Counted from the stretch's first letter, positions 8,902-16,151 are shown. The stretch: 16,919 nucleotides of DNA from Hyphomonas sp. (GCA_024743015.1 JANSXJ010000037.1:1-16919); one strand, 5' to 3'. Numbers and translations are program-made. The notes: a model not told the origin generated them from the sequence alone.

Positions 8902-8954
8902 GATGGAAGTCCTTGGAATCAGTGGGCGAATGGGCTTACGGGGAGAAAACCATT
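8902..8954. promoter_or_regulatory. Divergent intergenic region, oxidoreductase / parE
   Basis: The 53-nt gap holds the ribosome-binding sites of both genes: AAGGA on the minus strand (complement of 8910-8914) and GGGGAG at 8940-8945 for parE, 9 nt before its ATG. It also contains one GAATC (8916-8920), which fits GANTC, the methylation target of CcrM in many alphaproteobacteria. No clear -10/-35 pair is visible. The parE promoter may extend into the oxidoreductase coding sequence. Confidence 0.5.
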
Positions 8955-10952
8955 ATGGGCGCTGCAAAGCAAACGAACCTGTTCAACGATATGAAAACTG
9001 ATCCATCTGGCTATAGCGCAAAAGACATCGAGGTCCTTGAGGGCCTGGAACCCGTTCGCAAACGTCCCGGCATGTATATTGGTGGCACCGATGAGCGCGC
9101 CTACCACCACCTGTTCGCGGAAATCCTCGATAATTCCATGGACGAGGCTGTGGCTGGATTTGCGACCCGTATCGAAGTGCATGTCCGCGCTGATGGCTAT
9201 GTTGAAGTGATCGACAATGGCCGCGGCATCCCCGTCGGCGAGCACCCGAAATATCCCGGCAAGTCTGCGCTTGAAGTGATCATGACCACGCTTCATGCGG
9301 GCGGAAAGTTCTCCAACAAGGCTTATGAAACCGCTGGCGGTTTGCACGGGGTGGGCTCTTCGGTCGTGAACGCCCTGTCGGAGCGGATGGAAGTCGAAGT
9401 TGCGCGCGACAAAAAGCTTTACTTCCAGGCCTTTGAGCGCGGCAAGGTCACTGGCCCGCTTGAGCTGAAAGGACCAGCTCCGAACCGGCGCGGAACCACG
9501 GTTCGCTTCAAGCCTGACATTGAGATCTTCGGCGAGAAGCTACGTTTCAAACCCCAACGCCTGTTCCAGCAAACACGGTCCAAGGCGTATCTCTATCGCG
9601 GCGTGGAAGTGCGCTGGAAGTGCGACCCTGAACTCTTGCCGGAGGACTCCAAAGTCCCGGCAGAGAAAGTCCTCTCCTACCCAAATGGTCTGGCAGACCA
9701 GCTCGACGAAGTCTTCAAGGGCAAGGCCACCATCACCGAGCAGAACTTTGCCGGCCTGGTTGAAAGCGATGATGGCAAGGTCGAGTGGGCGATTGCCTGG
9801 ACCGCAGCCGGATTTGGCGAGACGGACGGATTTTCGCGGTCTTACTGTAACACGATCCCGACCCCTGATGGTGGAACGCACGAAGCGGGTTTCCGTTCCG
9901 CGATCACCAAGGGCCTGCGCAACTATGCTGATCTGACCGGCCAGAAGAAAGGCACGTCGATCACCGCTGACGATATTATGGGCCATTCCGGCCTGCTCTT
10001 GTCTGTGTTCATTCGCAACCCGGAATTTGTCGGTCAGACCAAGGACAAACTCTCAACGACGGCGGCGTTCCGCCTGGTCGAGAACTGTGTGCGTGACCGG
10101 TTCGATCACTGGCTCGCCGCGAGCCCAAAGGAAGCCGACAAGCTGCTGACCTGGGCCGTTGAGCGCGCCGATGAACGCGCCCGCCGTCGCAAAGCCAAGG
10201 AAGTCGCCCGTAAATCGGCGACCAAGAAACTGCGCCTTCCCGGCAAGCTCGCCGATTGCGCAGACAGCAAGGGCGATACCGAACTGTTTCTTGTGGAGGG
10301 CGATTCTGCGGGTGGATCAGCGAAGCAGGCGCGTAACCGCAAAACCCAGGCAATCCTGCCTCTGCGCGGGAAGATCCTCAACGTAGCCTCGGCCACAGCC
10401 GACAAGATGGACAAGAACCAGGAGCTTCAGGATCTGCTCCTCGCGCTCGGTACGGGCACTGGTTCTCGCTTCAATATTGATGATCTGCGTTATGAGAAGA
10501 TCATCATTATGACCGATGCGGATGTTGACGGTGCGCACATCGCAGCGCTGCTCATCACATTCTTCTACAAGATGACCCCCGGCCTGATCGAGAGTGGTCG
10601 CCTCTACATGGCGATGCCGCCCCTCTACAAGCTCTCTTACAAGGGCAAATCGGTCTATGCGATGGATGATGAGGACAAGGAGCTCCTGATGGAGCTCGAG
10701 TTCAAGCCGAACCAGAAAGTCGAGCTCAGCCGATTCAAGGGTCTCGGCGAAATGAACCCGTCCCAGCTCAAAGAAACCACGATGAATCCCGAGACCCGGA
10801 CGCTGGCGCGCATTACATTGCCGGACAGCATCGACGAGCTGACCGAAGCGAAACCCGCCGAACTCATCGATACGCTGATGGGCAAAAAAGCGGAACATCG
10901 CTACCGGTTCATTCAGGAAAACGCGCATTTCGCTGAAGAACTCGACGTTTAA
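8955..10952 (+). CDS. parE: DNA topoisomerase IV subunit B (ParE, 665 aa)
   Basis: ParE is the ATPase subunit of the type II topoisomerase that decatenates daughter chromosomes with ParC. The GHKL ATPase motifs are complete: ILDNSMDEA with the Mg-binding Asn60, DNGRGIP (87-93) and GGLHGVG (128-134). The transducer has the QTK loop (361-363). The Toprim domain carries EGDSAGG (448-454), PLRGKILN and the metal-binding DADVDG (521-526). The ending (RYRFIQENAHFAEELDV), HAGGKFSNKAY and PLRGKILN, together with the short length without a GyrB-type insertion, favour ParE over GyrB. I chose the ATG at 8955 because GGGGAG sits 9 nt upstream; a TTG at 8913 would add 14 non-conserved residues. It appears monocistronic. 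parC is not in the window. Confidence 0.95.
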   Translation: MGAAKQTNLFNDMKTDPSGYSAKDIEVLEGLEPVRKRPGMYIGGTDERAYHHLFAEILDNSMDEAVAGFATRIEVHVRADGYVEVIDNGRGIPVGEHPKYPGKSALEVIMTTLHAGGKFSNKAYETAGGLHGVGSSVVNALSERMEVEVARDKKLYFQAFERGKVTGPLELKGPAPNRRGTTVRFKPDIEIFGEKLRFKPQRLFQQTRSKAYLYRGVEVRWKCDPELLPEDSKVPAEKVLSYPNGLADQLDEVFKGKATITEQNFAGLVESDDGKVEWAIAWTAAGFGETDGFSRSYCNTIPTPDGGTHEAGFRSAITKGLRNYADLTGQKKGTSITADDIMGHSGLLLSVFIRNPEFVGQTKDKLSTTAAFRLVENCVRDRFDHWLAASPKEADKLLTWAVERADERARRRKAKEVARKSATKKLRLPGKLADCADSKGDTELFLVEGDSAGGSAKQARNRKTQAILPLRGKILNVASATADKMDKNQELQDLLLALGTGTGSRFNIDDLRYEKIIIMTDADVDGAHIAALLITFFYKMTPGLIESGRLYMAMPPLYKLSYKGKSVYAMDDEDKELLMELEFKPNQKVELSRFKGLGEMNPSQLKETTMNPETRTLARITLPDSIDELTEAKPAELIDTLMGKKAEHRYRFIQENAHFAEELDV

Positions 10953-10980
10953 AGACGCACCGGCAGAAAATTGCGCAATA

Positions 10981-10995
10981 CCGCGTTGATCGCGG
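10981..10995 (+). terminator. Possible weak terminator hairpin after parE
   Basis: CCGCG-TTGAT-CGCGG gives a 5-bp all-GC stem with a 5-nt loop, 28 nt after the parE stop. The following bases (CGAGTTTCCTCTT) are pyrimidine-rich but not a real T-run, so it is a poor intrinsic terminator and might only pause polymerase or serve as an operator. Confidence 0.3.
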
Positions 10996-11036
10996 CGAGT
11001 TTCCTCTTGCAAAGCTCTGCAAAAGCAACACACTTG

Positions 11037-11057
11037 CCCGTAACAGTGATTTACGGG
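11037..11057 (+). promoter_or_regulatory. Perfect hairpin covering the ribosome-binding region of the amidohydrolase operon
   Basis: CCCGTAA (11037-11043) and TTACGGG (11051-11057) are exact reverse complements separated by seven bases. The right arm contains most of the GGGG run (11055-11058) that is the only Shine-Dalgarno-like element for the ATG at 11065. If the transcript includes this stretch, the stem would hide the ribosome-binding site; as DNA it could instead be a dimeric repressor's operator. Confidence 0.45.
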
Positions 11058-11064
11058 GTGCATG

Positions 11065-12474
11065 ATGAAAAAGCTCTTTTTTGTCCTCGGGTCTGCAGCT
11101 CTGGCTTTGGCTGGATGCGGCGGCGGGGGCGGTGGCGAGACCACAGATAATGGCGACAAGTATGAGATTGATCGCAATCCATTTCCTTCGACTTACTCGC
11201 CCTATCCATCGACCTCGACCCTTTTGAAAGATGCAACTGTGCTCGATGGAATTGGCGGTCAGATCGAGGGCGGCGACGTACTTCTGGTCGACGGAAAGAT
11301 CTCCCAAATCGCAGAAGAGATTGACGCCCCAGACGGCGCCACGGTGATCAATGCGCGTGGCAAGTGGGTCACGCCAGGCATTATCGACAATCACAGCCAC
11401 CTCGGAGTCTATCCCAGCCCGAGCGTCAGTGCACACGGCGACGGAAACGAGATCTCCGCGCCCGTGACCGCGGAAGTCTGGGCCGAGCATGGCATCTGGC
11501 CGCAAGACCCTGGTTTCCCACGCGCCCTTGCCGGCGGTGTCACCTCGATGCAGATCCTGCCAGGGTCTGCCAATTTGTTCGGTGGGCGTGGTGTGACCTT
11601 GAAAAACGTCCCTGCTCGCACCGTGCAGGGGATGAAGTTTCCTGACGCGCCTTACACGTTGAAAATGGCCTGCGGTGAGAACCCGAAGCGCGTGTATGGA
11701 TATGGCGGCGGACGCTTCCCAGGCGGTGCACCCTATTCTCGTATGGGCAATGTTGCTGGCTATCGCATGGCCTGGGCCAAAGCCGTCGAGTATAAGCGCA
11801 AATGGGACAAGTTTGCTGATGAGGGCGGCGACCCGCCTGCCCGAGATCTCGAACTCGACACGCTGATGGGTGTGCTGAACGGCGAGATCCTCGTCCACAT
11901 GCATTGTTACCGCGCTGACGAAATGGCTCAGATCATGGATTTGAGCGAAGAGTTTGGCTACAAGGTTACCAGTTTCCACCACGCCGTGGAGAGCTACAAA
12001 ATCGCCGATAAACTGGCCGATTATGGCGCATGTTCTGCGATGTGGGCCGACTGGTGGGGCTTCAAGATGGAAGCCTATGACGGTGTACGAGAAAACATCC
12101 CCATGGTGCACCAGGCCGGCGCCTGCGCAATCGTCCACTCAGACAGTGATATCGGAATTCAGCGGCTCAACCAGGAAGCCGCGAAAGCGCTTTCTGATGG
12201 TCGCCGCGCCGGGATCGAGATCTCCAATGCGGATGCCTGGCAATGGCTGAGCGCCAATCCCGCCAAATCGCTTGGCGTATTCGATCAGACAGGTTCGCTG
12301 GAAGCCGGTAAGGACGCGGATGTCGTGCTCTGGTCCGGTGACCCTTTCAGCGTCTATTCGCAGGCCGAGAAGGTCTTTGTGGATGGTGCGTTGATGTATG
12401 ATCGCGGTAATCCGGCGCTGACGCCCGTCATGGATTTCGAACTTGGACAGCCTGGTGAAGGAGACCTGAAATGA
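11065..12474 (+). CDS. Amidohydrolase family lipoprotein with intact metal-binding motifs (469 aa)
   Basis: The protein starts with a lipoprotein signal: a Lys-Lys n-region, a hydrophobic core and the lipobox LAGC with Cys18, followed by a poly-Gly linker. It should be exported and membrane-anchored. The rest is an imidazolonepropionase-like (COG1228-type) metal hydrolase. N-terminal composite beta domain, GKWVTPGII, then the H-x-H metal motif NHSHLG (His110, His112). Further likely ligands are His280 in HMHCYRADE, His305/His306 in SFHHAVE and Asp360 in HSDSD. The C-terminal A-G-K-D-A-D-V-V-L-W-S-G-D-P closes the fold. All barrel ligands are visible, so it is probably active; the substrate is unknown (peptide-like or cyclic amide compounds are typical). 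ATG 11065 is preferred over ATG 11062 because GGGG lies 6 nt before it rather than 3. It is coupled to the next gene by ATGA. Confidence 0.88.
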   Translation: MKKLFFVLGSAALALAGCGGGGGGETTDNGDKYEIDRNPFPSTYSPYPSTSTLLKDATVLDGIGGQIEGGDVLLVDGKISQIAEEIDAPDGATVINARGKWVTPGIIDNHSHLGVYPSPSVSAHGDGNEISAPVTAEVWAEHGIWPQDPGFPRALAGGVTSMQILPGSANLFGGRGVTLKNVPARTVQGMKFPDAPYTLKMACGENPKRVYGYGGGRFPGGAPYSRMGNVAGYRMAWAKAVEYKRKWDKFADEGGDPPARDLELDTLMGVLNGEILVHMHCYRADEMAQIMDLSEEFGYKVTSFHHAVESYKIADKLADYGACSAMWADWWGFKMEAYDGVRENIPMVHQAGACAIVHSDSDIGIQRLNQEAAKALSDGRRAGIEISNADAWQWLSANPAKSLGVFDQTGSLEAGKDADVVLWSGDPFSVYSQAEKVFVDGALMYDRGNPALTPVMDFELGQPGEGDLK

Positions 12475-13742
12475 TCCGCAAGATTCTTCTTTCCGCCGCG
12501 ACGGCAGCCACGCTCGCGCTCGGTGCGGGCGCGCAGAACATCGCGATCACCAATGCCAAGGTCTGGACGGGCACTGATGCCGGGACCCTGGAAAACGCGA
12601 ATATCTATATCTCCGATGGCGAGATCGCGGGTCTTGGCGTGAACTTCGCCCCGCCTAGCGGGACCGAGCTCATCGATGCCGAAGGAAACTGGGTGACGCC
12701 GGGAATTTTCTCGCCATTCTCTCGAACAGGCATTGTTGAAGTTGGTGCCGAAGACTCAACCAATGATACGAGCGCCGCTGGCTCTCCGTTTTCGGTTGCT
12801 CTGCGCGCTGCTGACGGCTTCAACCCCGCCGCAACGCCGGTGGACGTCACGCGCATTGAAGGCGTGACGCGTATAGCGGTCGCCCCCTCAACGGGGGGGT
12901 CGATGATCGCAGGTCAGGGATTCCTGGCGGATACGTCGGGCGATGCAGACTCGATCTCTGACGATCGCGCCTTTGTCTTTATTGATCTCGGCGAAGGTGG
13001 TGCAGGCCTAGCGGGCGGCTCTCGGCCGGCGGCGTGGGCTGCGCTTCGCGGCGCTTTTGCAGACGCGCGGGGATATCCCGCACGGTTCATGGCGCACAAT
13101 GAAGGCGACGCGCTTACGCGCGCAGACGCGCAGGCTTTTGGCCGCGCCGTAAGAGGCCAGCAATTGATCCTCATATCTGCGCACCGCGCCAGTGATCTGC
13201 GTCTGGTCATGGATCTCAAGCAGGAAAACCCGAACCTCAATCTCGCAATTGTCGGGGCGGATGAAGGCTGGATCGTCGCAGACGAACTCGCGGCAGCTGA
13301 CATCCCGGTCATCATCGATCCTTTTCAGAATCTACCCGCCAGCTTCTCTCAGCTTGGGGCGACGTCCCGGAATGCGGAACGGCTCATCGCGGCGGGCGTC
13401 CCAACGGCCTTCTCCTACCTTGGCGACAATGGTCATCAAGCTCGCCTCGTTCTGCAATCCGCTGGAAACGCTGCCGCAAATGGCGTCGGGTTCGACGACG
13501 CGATGGCCGCGATGACGACGGTACCGGCAGAAATATTCGGCGTGGAGGGGTCAGGAACGATCGCACGCGGCAGTACTGCAGACCTCGTCATCTGGGACGG
13601 CGACCCGCTGGAGATTACCAGCGCTCCGATCGCGGTCTTCATTGATGGCGAAGCACAATCTCTGGAGAGCCGTCAGACGAAACTACGCGACCGCTATCTC
13701 GAACTCGATGAAAGCGAAAAACCGCTGGCCTACAAGAACTAG
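12471..13742 (+). CDS. Amidohydrolase-like secreted protein lacking metal ligands, probable pseudo-enzyme (423 aa)
   Basis: This is a paralogue of the upstream gene with the same layout: signal peptide (residues 1-21, likely cleavage after AGA), beta domain, GNWVTPGIF, barrel, and the closing A-R-G-S-T-A-D-L-V-I-W-D-G-D-P. Aligned by eye with its neighbour, every metal position has changed. His110 and His112 become Phe83 and Arg85. His280 falls at Ser236, the His305/His306 pair at Val261 and Gly262, and Asp360 at Leu317. His238 is close to, but not at, the expected place. So it is unlikely to be a metallohydrolase on its own; a structural or regulatory partner of the first protein is my inference. 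The start at 12471 has a strong AAGGAG (12458-12463) inside the upstream gene and overlaps its stop by 4 nt. Its stop is in CTAG, shared with the convergent crotonase gene. Confidence 0.85.
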   Translation: MIRKILLSAATAATLALGAGAQNIAITNAKVWTGTDAGTLENANIYISDGEIAGLGVNFAPPSGTELIDAEGNWVTPGIFSPFSRTGIVEVGAEDSTNDTSAAGSPFSVALRAADGFNPAATPVDVTRIEGVTRIAVAPSTGGSMIAGQGFLADTSGDADSISDDRAFVFIDLGEGGAGLAGGSRPAAWAALRGAFADARGYPARFMAHNEGDALTRADAQAFGRAVRGQQLILISAHRASDLRLVMDLKQENPNLNLAIVGADEGWIVADELAAADIPVIIDPFQNLPASFSQLGATSRNAERLIAAGVPTAFSYLGDNGHQARLVLQSAGNAAANGVGFDDAMAAMTTVPAEIFGVEGSGTIARGSTADLVIWDGDPLEITSAPIAVFIDGEAQSLESRQTKLRDRYLELDESEKPLAYKN

Positions 13743-14539
13743 TCGCCTTTGAAGTCCGGTTCGCGCTTTTCCAGAAAGGCGCGGATCGCTTCGGCCTGGT
13801 CATCTGTAGTAGATGCATAAGCAAATTGATCTCGGTCCATAAAACTCGTCGCATAGCCCAAAGGCATGGCTGAGACATTCATGGCCTGCTTGGTCATGCG
13901 GAGTGCAATTGGCGGAACCCTGGCATACCGCTCGGCCAGCGCCCGCGCCGCGCTCAAAGCACCTCCAGGCGCCGTCACTTCATCAGCCAATCCCCAATCT
14001 AAGGCTTGTTTCGCCGGGCATGGCTCCCCGAGGATCGTGAAGAGCTTGGCCCGCGAAGGCCCCAATAGCGCAACAGTGCGCGGATTGCTTTGCCAGCTCA
14101 TATTCATGCCGAGGGGAATCTCAGGCAGACGGAAATGAGCATTCTCTGCAACGATCCGATGATCGCAGGCAATTGCCAGCGCGACGCCGCCACCAATACA
14201 ATATCCCTCAATCGCTGCGATGGTGATTTGCTCCAGTGCCTCCCAGGCGCCGCACATGTCCGGCCCCAGCTTCAGAGACTGGCGCTGTTCCAACCGGGAC
14301 TTGTTGCGCAAGCCCGCCCGGTCAGGGTCTTTAAGGTCTGCGCCGGCGCTAAAAGCGCCCGCCCCTGTCACAATGACTATGTTGGTTTCAGTGTCCGCAG
14401 CCAGATACTCCGCGGCGTCGATCATGCATCTCATAAGCTTGAGAGACATCGCATTTCGGCCATCGCCGCGATCAAGCGTGACAGTCGCGATGGATCCATC
14501 GCGGGTAAGTTCGATAAAGTCTCCGAACGATTTGGTCAT
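13739..14539 (-). CDS. Enoyl-CoA hydratase/isomerase family protein, crotonase fold (266 aa)
   Basis: A normal-length crotonase. The oxyanion-hole segments are AFSAGADL (62-69) and GYCIGGG (112-118), followed by CDHRI. The Glu equivalent to mitochondrial hydratase Glu164 is kept (Glu140 in PEIPLG). The position matching Glu144 (GGGxE) is Ala120, and the usual GGTQRL after it is replaced by a Trp-Gln-Ser-Asn-Pro stretch. With only one acidic catalytic residue it may be an isomerase, hydrolase or other crotonase rather than a standard hydratase. I chose the ATG at 14539, which overlaps the Nudix stop in ATGA; the frame is open to 14620, but that extension lies inside the Nudix gene and lacks family similarity. 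The Shine-Dalgarno is weak (GAAAAG), in line with coupled translation. Acyl-CoA substrate specificity is unknown. Confidence 0.88.
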   Translation of the reverse strand: MTKSFGDFIELTRDGSIATVTLDRGDGRNAMSLKLMRCMIDAAEYLAADTETNIVIVTGAGAFSAGADLKDPDRAGLRNKSRLEQRQSLKLGPDMCGAWEALEQITIAAIEGYCIGGGVALAIACDHRIVAENAHFRLPEIPLGMNMSWQSNPRTVALLGPSRAKLFTILGEPCPAKQALDWGLADEVTAPGGALSAARALAERYARVPPIALRMTKQAMNVSAMPLGYATSFMDRDQFAYASTTDDQAEAIRAFLEKREPDFKGD

Positions 14540-15348
14540 TTGCTTTTCGACACGTTTGCGACCCGTTGCAACGGTTCGGTGTTTTGGATGTAACCCGCTT
14601 CTTCCGGAATGTGCAGACAAGGCGCGCCTTCATCATCCTTCCCAATCACCGGCAGGACCGTGACCACGTCTTCTTTGGCGAAGCGTGTCAGCGCTGCCGC
14701 CGTCGTCGGCGTCTCCGCAAGCTTTCCCAGATTCATACGCGTCGGGAAAATGATCGTCGCAACCCCAGCGGCTTCCTGATCGAGTGCCTCTTGAGGGCCG
14801 ACCCAAACTGCTTCGGTTGTCTCGCGTCCGTCCTGCTCTGCGACTTGTCCGGGTGGGGTCGCTGCCAGATAGAAATGCGTATCGAACCGTTTTGGCATCA
14901 TGGTTGGCGTGATCCAGTGCCCGAAATGGACAAGCGCATCCAGTGCCAGAACCAGCTTATGGTCCTTGATCAGCTTGAGGAAACTTTCTTCTCTGCGATC
15001 GACCGGACCGCGCATGGGTGCCAGCGCATCCGCGACATCAGCTCCGACGAGAGCTGCACCGGGGCCGCGCGCATCTGCGGACCGCGCCAGAATGATGCCG
15101 GATTCCTCAAACGCCTCGCGGATCGCTGAAACCCGCGCCGCCTGCTCCTGTCCAGAGAAGTCACCATCGCAGATCGCGGCCCAGGCTGGGTCTTCATCCT
15201 CATCATTGGCTTTGCCGCCCGGGAACACGTAAGCCCCCGACGCGAAATCGATTTCATAATGCCGCTTCACCATCAGAACCTGAAGCTCCGGATCGTCGCG
15301 TAACAGGAGGATTGTGGCAGACAGTCGAGGCTGTGCGGGATCTGACAT
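14536..15348 (-). CDS. Nudix hydrolase, NUDT19-like (270 aa)
   Basis: The Nudix box is present but split: GG at 44-45 (in VFPGGKAND), then about 30 residues, then REAFEESG (77-84) with the Mg-binding Glu residues of RExxEExG. The spacing between Gly and REAFEE is much longer than the standard G-x5-E-x7-RE. This enlarged loop, the later KRFDTHFYLAA stretch and the FPTRMNL stretch point to the NUDT19 branch, whose animal members split CoA and acyl-CoA. That fits its coupling to a crotonase gene, but the CoA activity is inference. I chose the ATG at 15348 with GGAG 5 nt upstream; a GTG two codons earlier (15354) is possible but too close to the GGAG. No signal peptide; cytoplasmic. Confidence 0.85.
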   Translation of the reverse strand: MSDPAQPRLSATILLLRDDPELQVLMVKRHYEIDFASGAYVFPGGKANDEDEDPAWAAICDGDFSGQEQAARVSAIREAFEESGIILARSADARGPGAALVGADVADALAPMRGPVDRREESFLKLIKDHKLVLALDALVHFGHWITPTMMPKRFDTHFYLAATPPGQVAEQDGRETTEAVWVGPQEALDQEAAGVATIIFPTRMNLGKLAETPTTAAALTRFAKEDVVTVLPVIGKDDEGAPCLHIPEEAGYIQNTEPLQRVANVSKSK

Positions 15349-15461
15349 GGGCACTCCAAAAATATTCCATCAAATTTGAGCGAAATCACAACTCAAACGT
15401 GCGCGTGATTTCAACTATGTTTCTGTAGGTACGGTGCTTGTCCCAACGTCACGGAAGCAGA
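15349..15461. promoter_or_regulatory. Divergent intergenic region with nested inverted repeats
   Basis: These 113 nt separate the Nudix and EAL-like genes. Two exact inverted repeats overlap here: TTTGAG (15375-15380) with CTCAAA (15392-15397), 11 nt apart; and GAAATCAC (15382-15389) with GTGATTTC (15405-15412), 15 nt apart. Their spacing resembles operator half-sites for a dimeric regulator placed to control both genes. The region is locally AT-rich compared with the coding DNA. No firm -10/-35 assignments. Confidence 0.45.
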
Positions 15462-16151
15462 ATGCACCAGTTCACCGATCACCAACGCGCCGTTCAAAAC
15501 CCTGTTCAGAACCGGAATCGGTTACTGCCAGTCATGCATCTCGAAACCGGGGATGCGGTTTTACTATTCGCTGAAGCCGAGAAACGTTTCGAAGAACGTG
15601 CGGTCTTTGGCCGGGTGGCTTTTGCTGCAGAACGCAGTGAAGCCACCTCCCCTGCTCACTGGATGGCCGAACAGGTCGAAGAGGTCGCTCACGATGCGCA
15701 TTATCGCACGACCGAGCGCCCTGTTATCCTTCCGATCCCGATGGCTGCGTTGATCCATCCCGATACTGCTATTGCCTGCGATGCTGCGGTGTCCCGCACG
15801 CATTTGTGTCCGCAAGAGATCTGTCTCGAGGTCGACGACGCGTCCCTGGCAACTCCGTCCAACCAAAATGCGATGGAGGGCATTGAAGCCCTGCGCCGCT
15901 GTGGGTTTCGGGTATCGCTGAACGCCTCGCGCTCCTGGCAAGCCCCCCTCTGCTACTCTTTGCGAGTTTTACTCGATAGTATGCGGGTCGATGCCCGCAA
16001 GATCGAAAGCGATGAAGACTTGCTTGACCGGATCGATGCCGCTGCCTGCAGTGGTATGCTGGTGATCGCAGAGAACGCTTATTGGCGTGACACAGACTTC
16101 CTGAATGAAGTCGGCGTTGAGTATGGTTTTCGAATGAAAACGGACGCTTAG
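15462..16151 (+). CDS. Degenerate EAL-domain protein, probably catalytically inactive (229 aa)
   Basis: The protein has no signal peptide and no transmembrane segment. Its order of motifs follows a cyclic-di-GMP phosphodiesterase EAL domain. LLPVMHLETG near residue 21-30 matches the domain start, and EAEKR sits where EALxR is expected. ICLEVDD replaces the LEITE motif, VSLNASRSW replaces the DDFGTG loop, RKI keeps the Lys of the KID motif, and VIAENAY replaces AEGVE. The two adjacent metal-binding Asp residues (DD) are Asn-Ala, so hydrolysis of c-di-GMP is unlikely; a ligand-sensing or protein-docking role is inferred. The ATG at 15462 is preceded by GGAAG (15453-15457); a TTG at 15438 is a possible earlier start. 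Its stop overlaps the DUF2336 gene by 4 nt. Assignment rests on motif reading by eye. Confidence 0.7.
   Translation: MHQFTDHQRAVQNPVQNRNRLLPVMHLETGDAVLLFAEAEKRFEERAVFGRVAFAAERSEATSPAHWMAEQVEEVAHDAHYRTTERPVILPIPMAALIHPDTAIACDAAVSRTHLCPQEICLEVDDASLATPSNQNAMEGIEALRRCGFRVSLNASRSWQAPLCYSLRVLLDSMRVDARKIESDEDLLDRIDAAACSGMLVIAENAYWRDTDFLNEVGVEYGFRMKTDA

Larger units (their letters stand above)
10953..11064 (+). promoter_or_regulatory. Intergenic region upstream of the amidohydrolase operon
   Basis: This gap between parE and the amidohydrolase pair is unusually rich in dyad symmetry. It has a perfect palindrome ATTGCGCAAT (10970-10979), then CCGCG-TTGAT-CGCGG (10981-10995), then TTGCA-AAGCTC-TGCAA (11007-11022), then CCCGTAA-N7-TTACGGG (11037-11057). 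A promoter for the amidohydrolase operon should be here, but I cannot point to a convincing -35/-10 pair. Confidence 0.5.

Noticed and set aside
8913..8954. TTG at 8913 as an earlier parE start
   Set aside because: Adds 14 residues without family similarity and would bury the good GGGGAG ribosome-binding site before ATG 8955.
10317..11177. 286-codon open frame on the minus strand opposite the parE 3' end and intergenic gap
   Set aside because: Mostly antisense to the conserved Toprim domain of ParE, and no similarity to any family I recognise.
10909..12138. Long open frame on the minus strand (409 codons) opposite the first amidohydrolase gene
   Set aside because: It is the antisense mirror of a strongly supported gene; its translation is rich in His, Arg and Cys, resembles no family, and no ribosome-binding site supports it.
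14540..14620. N-terminal extension of the crotonase to 14620
   Set aside because: Lies wholly in the Nudix coding region; the ATG at 14539 forms a standard ATGA coupling and matches the family's usual start.
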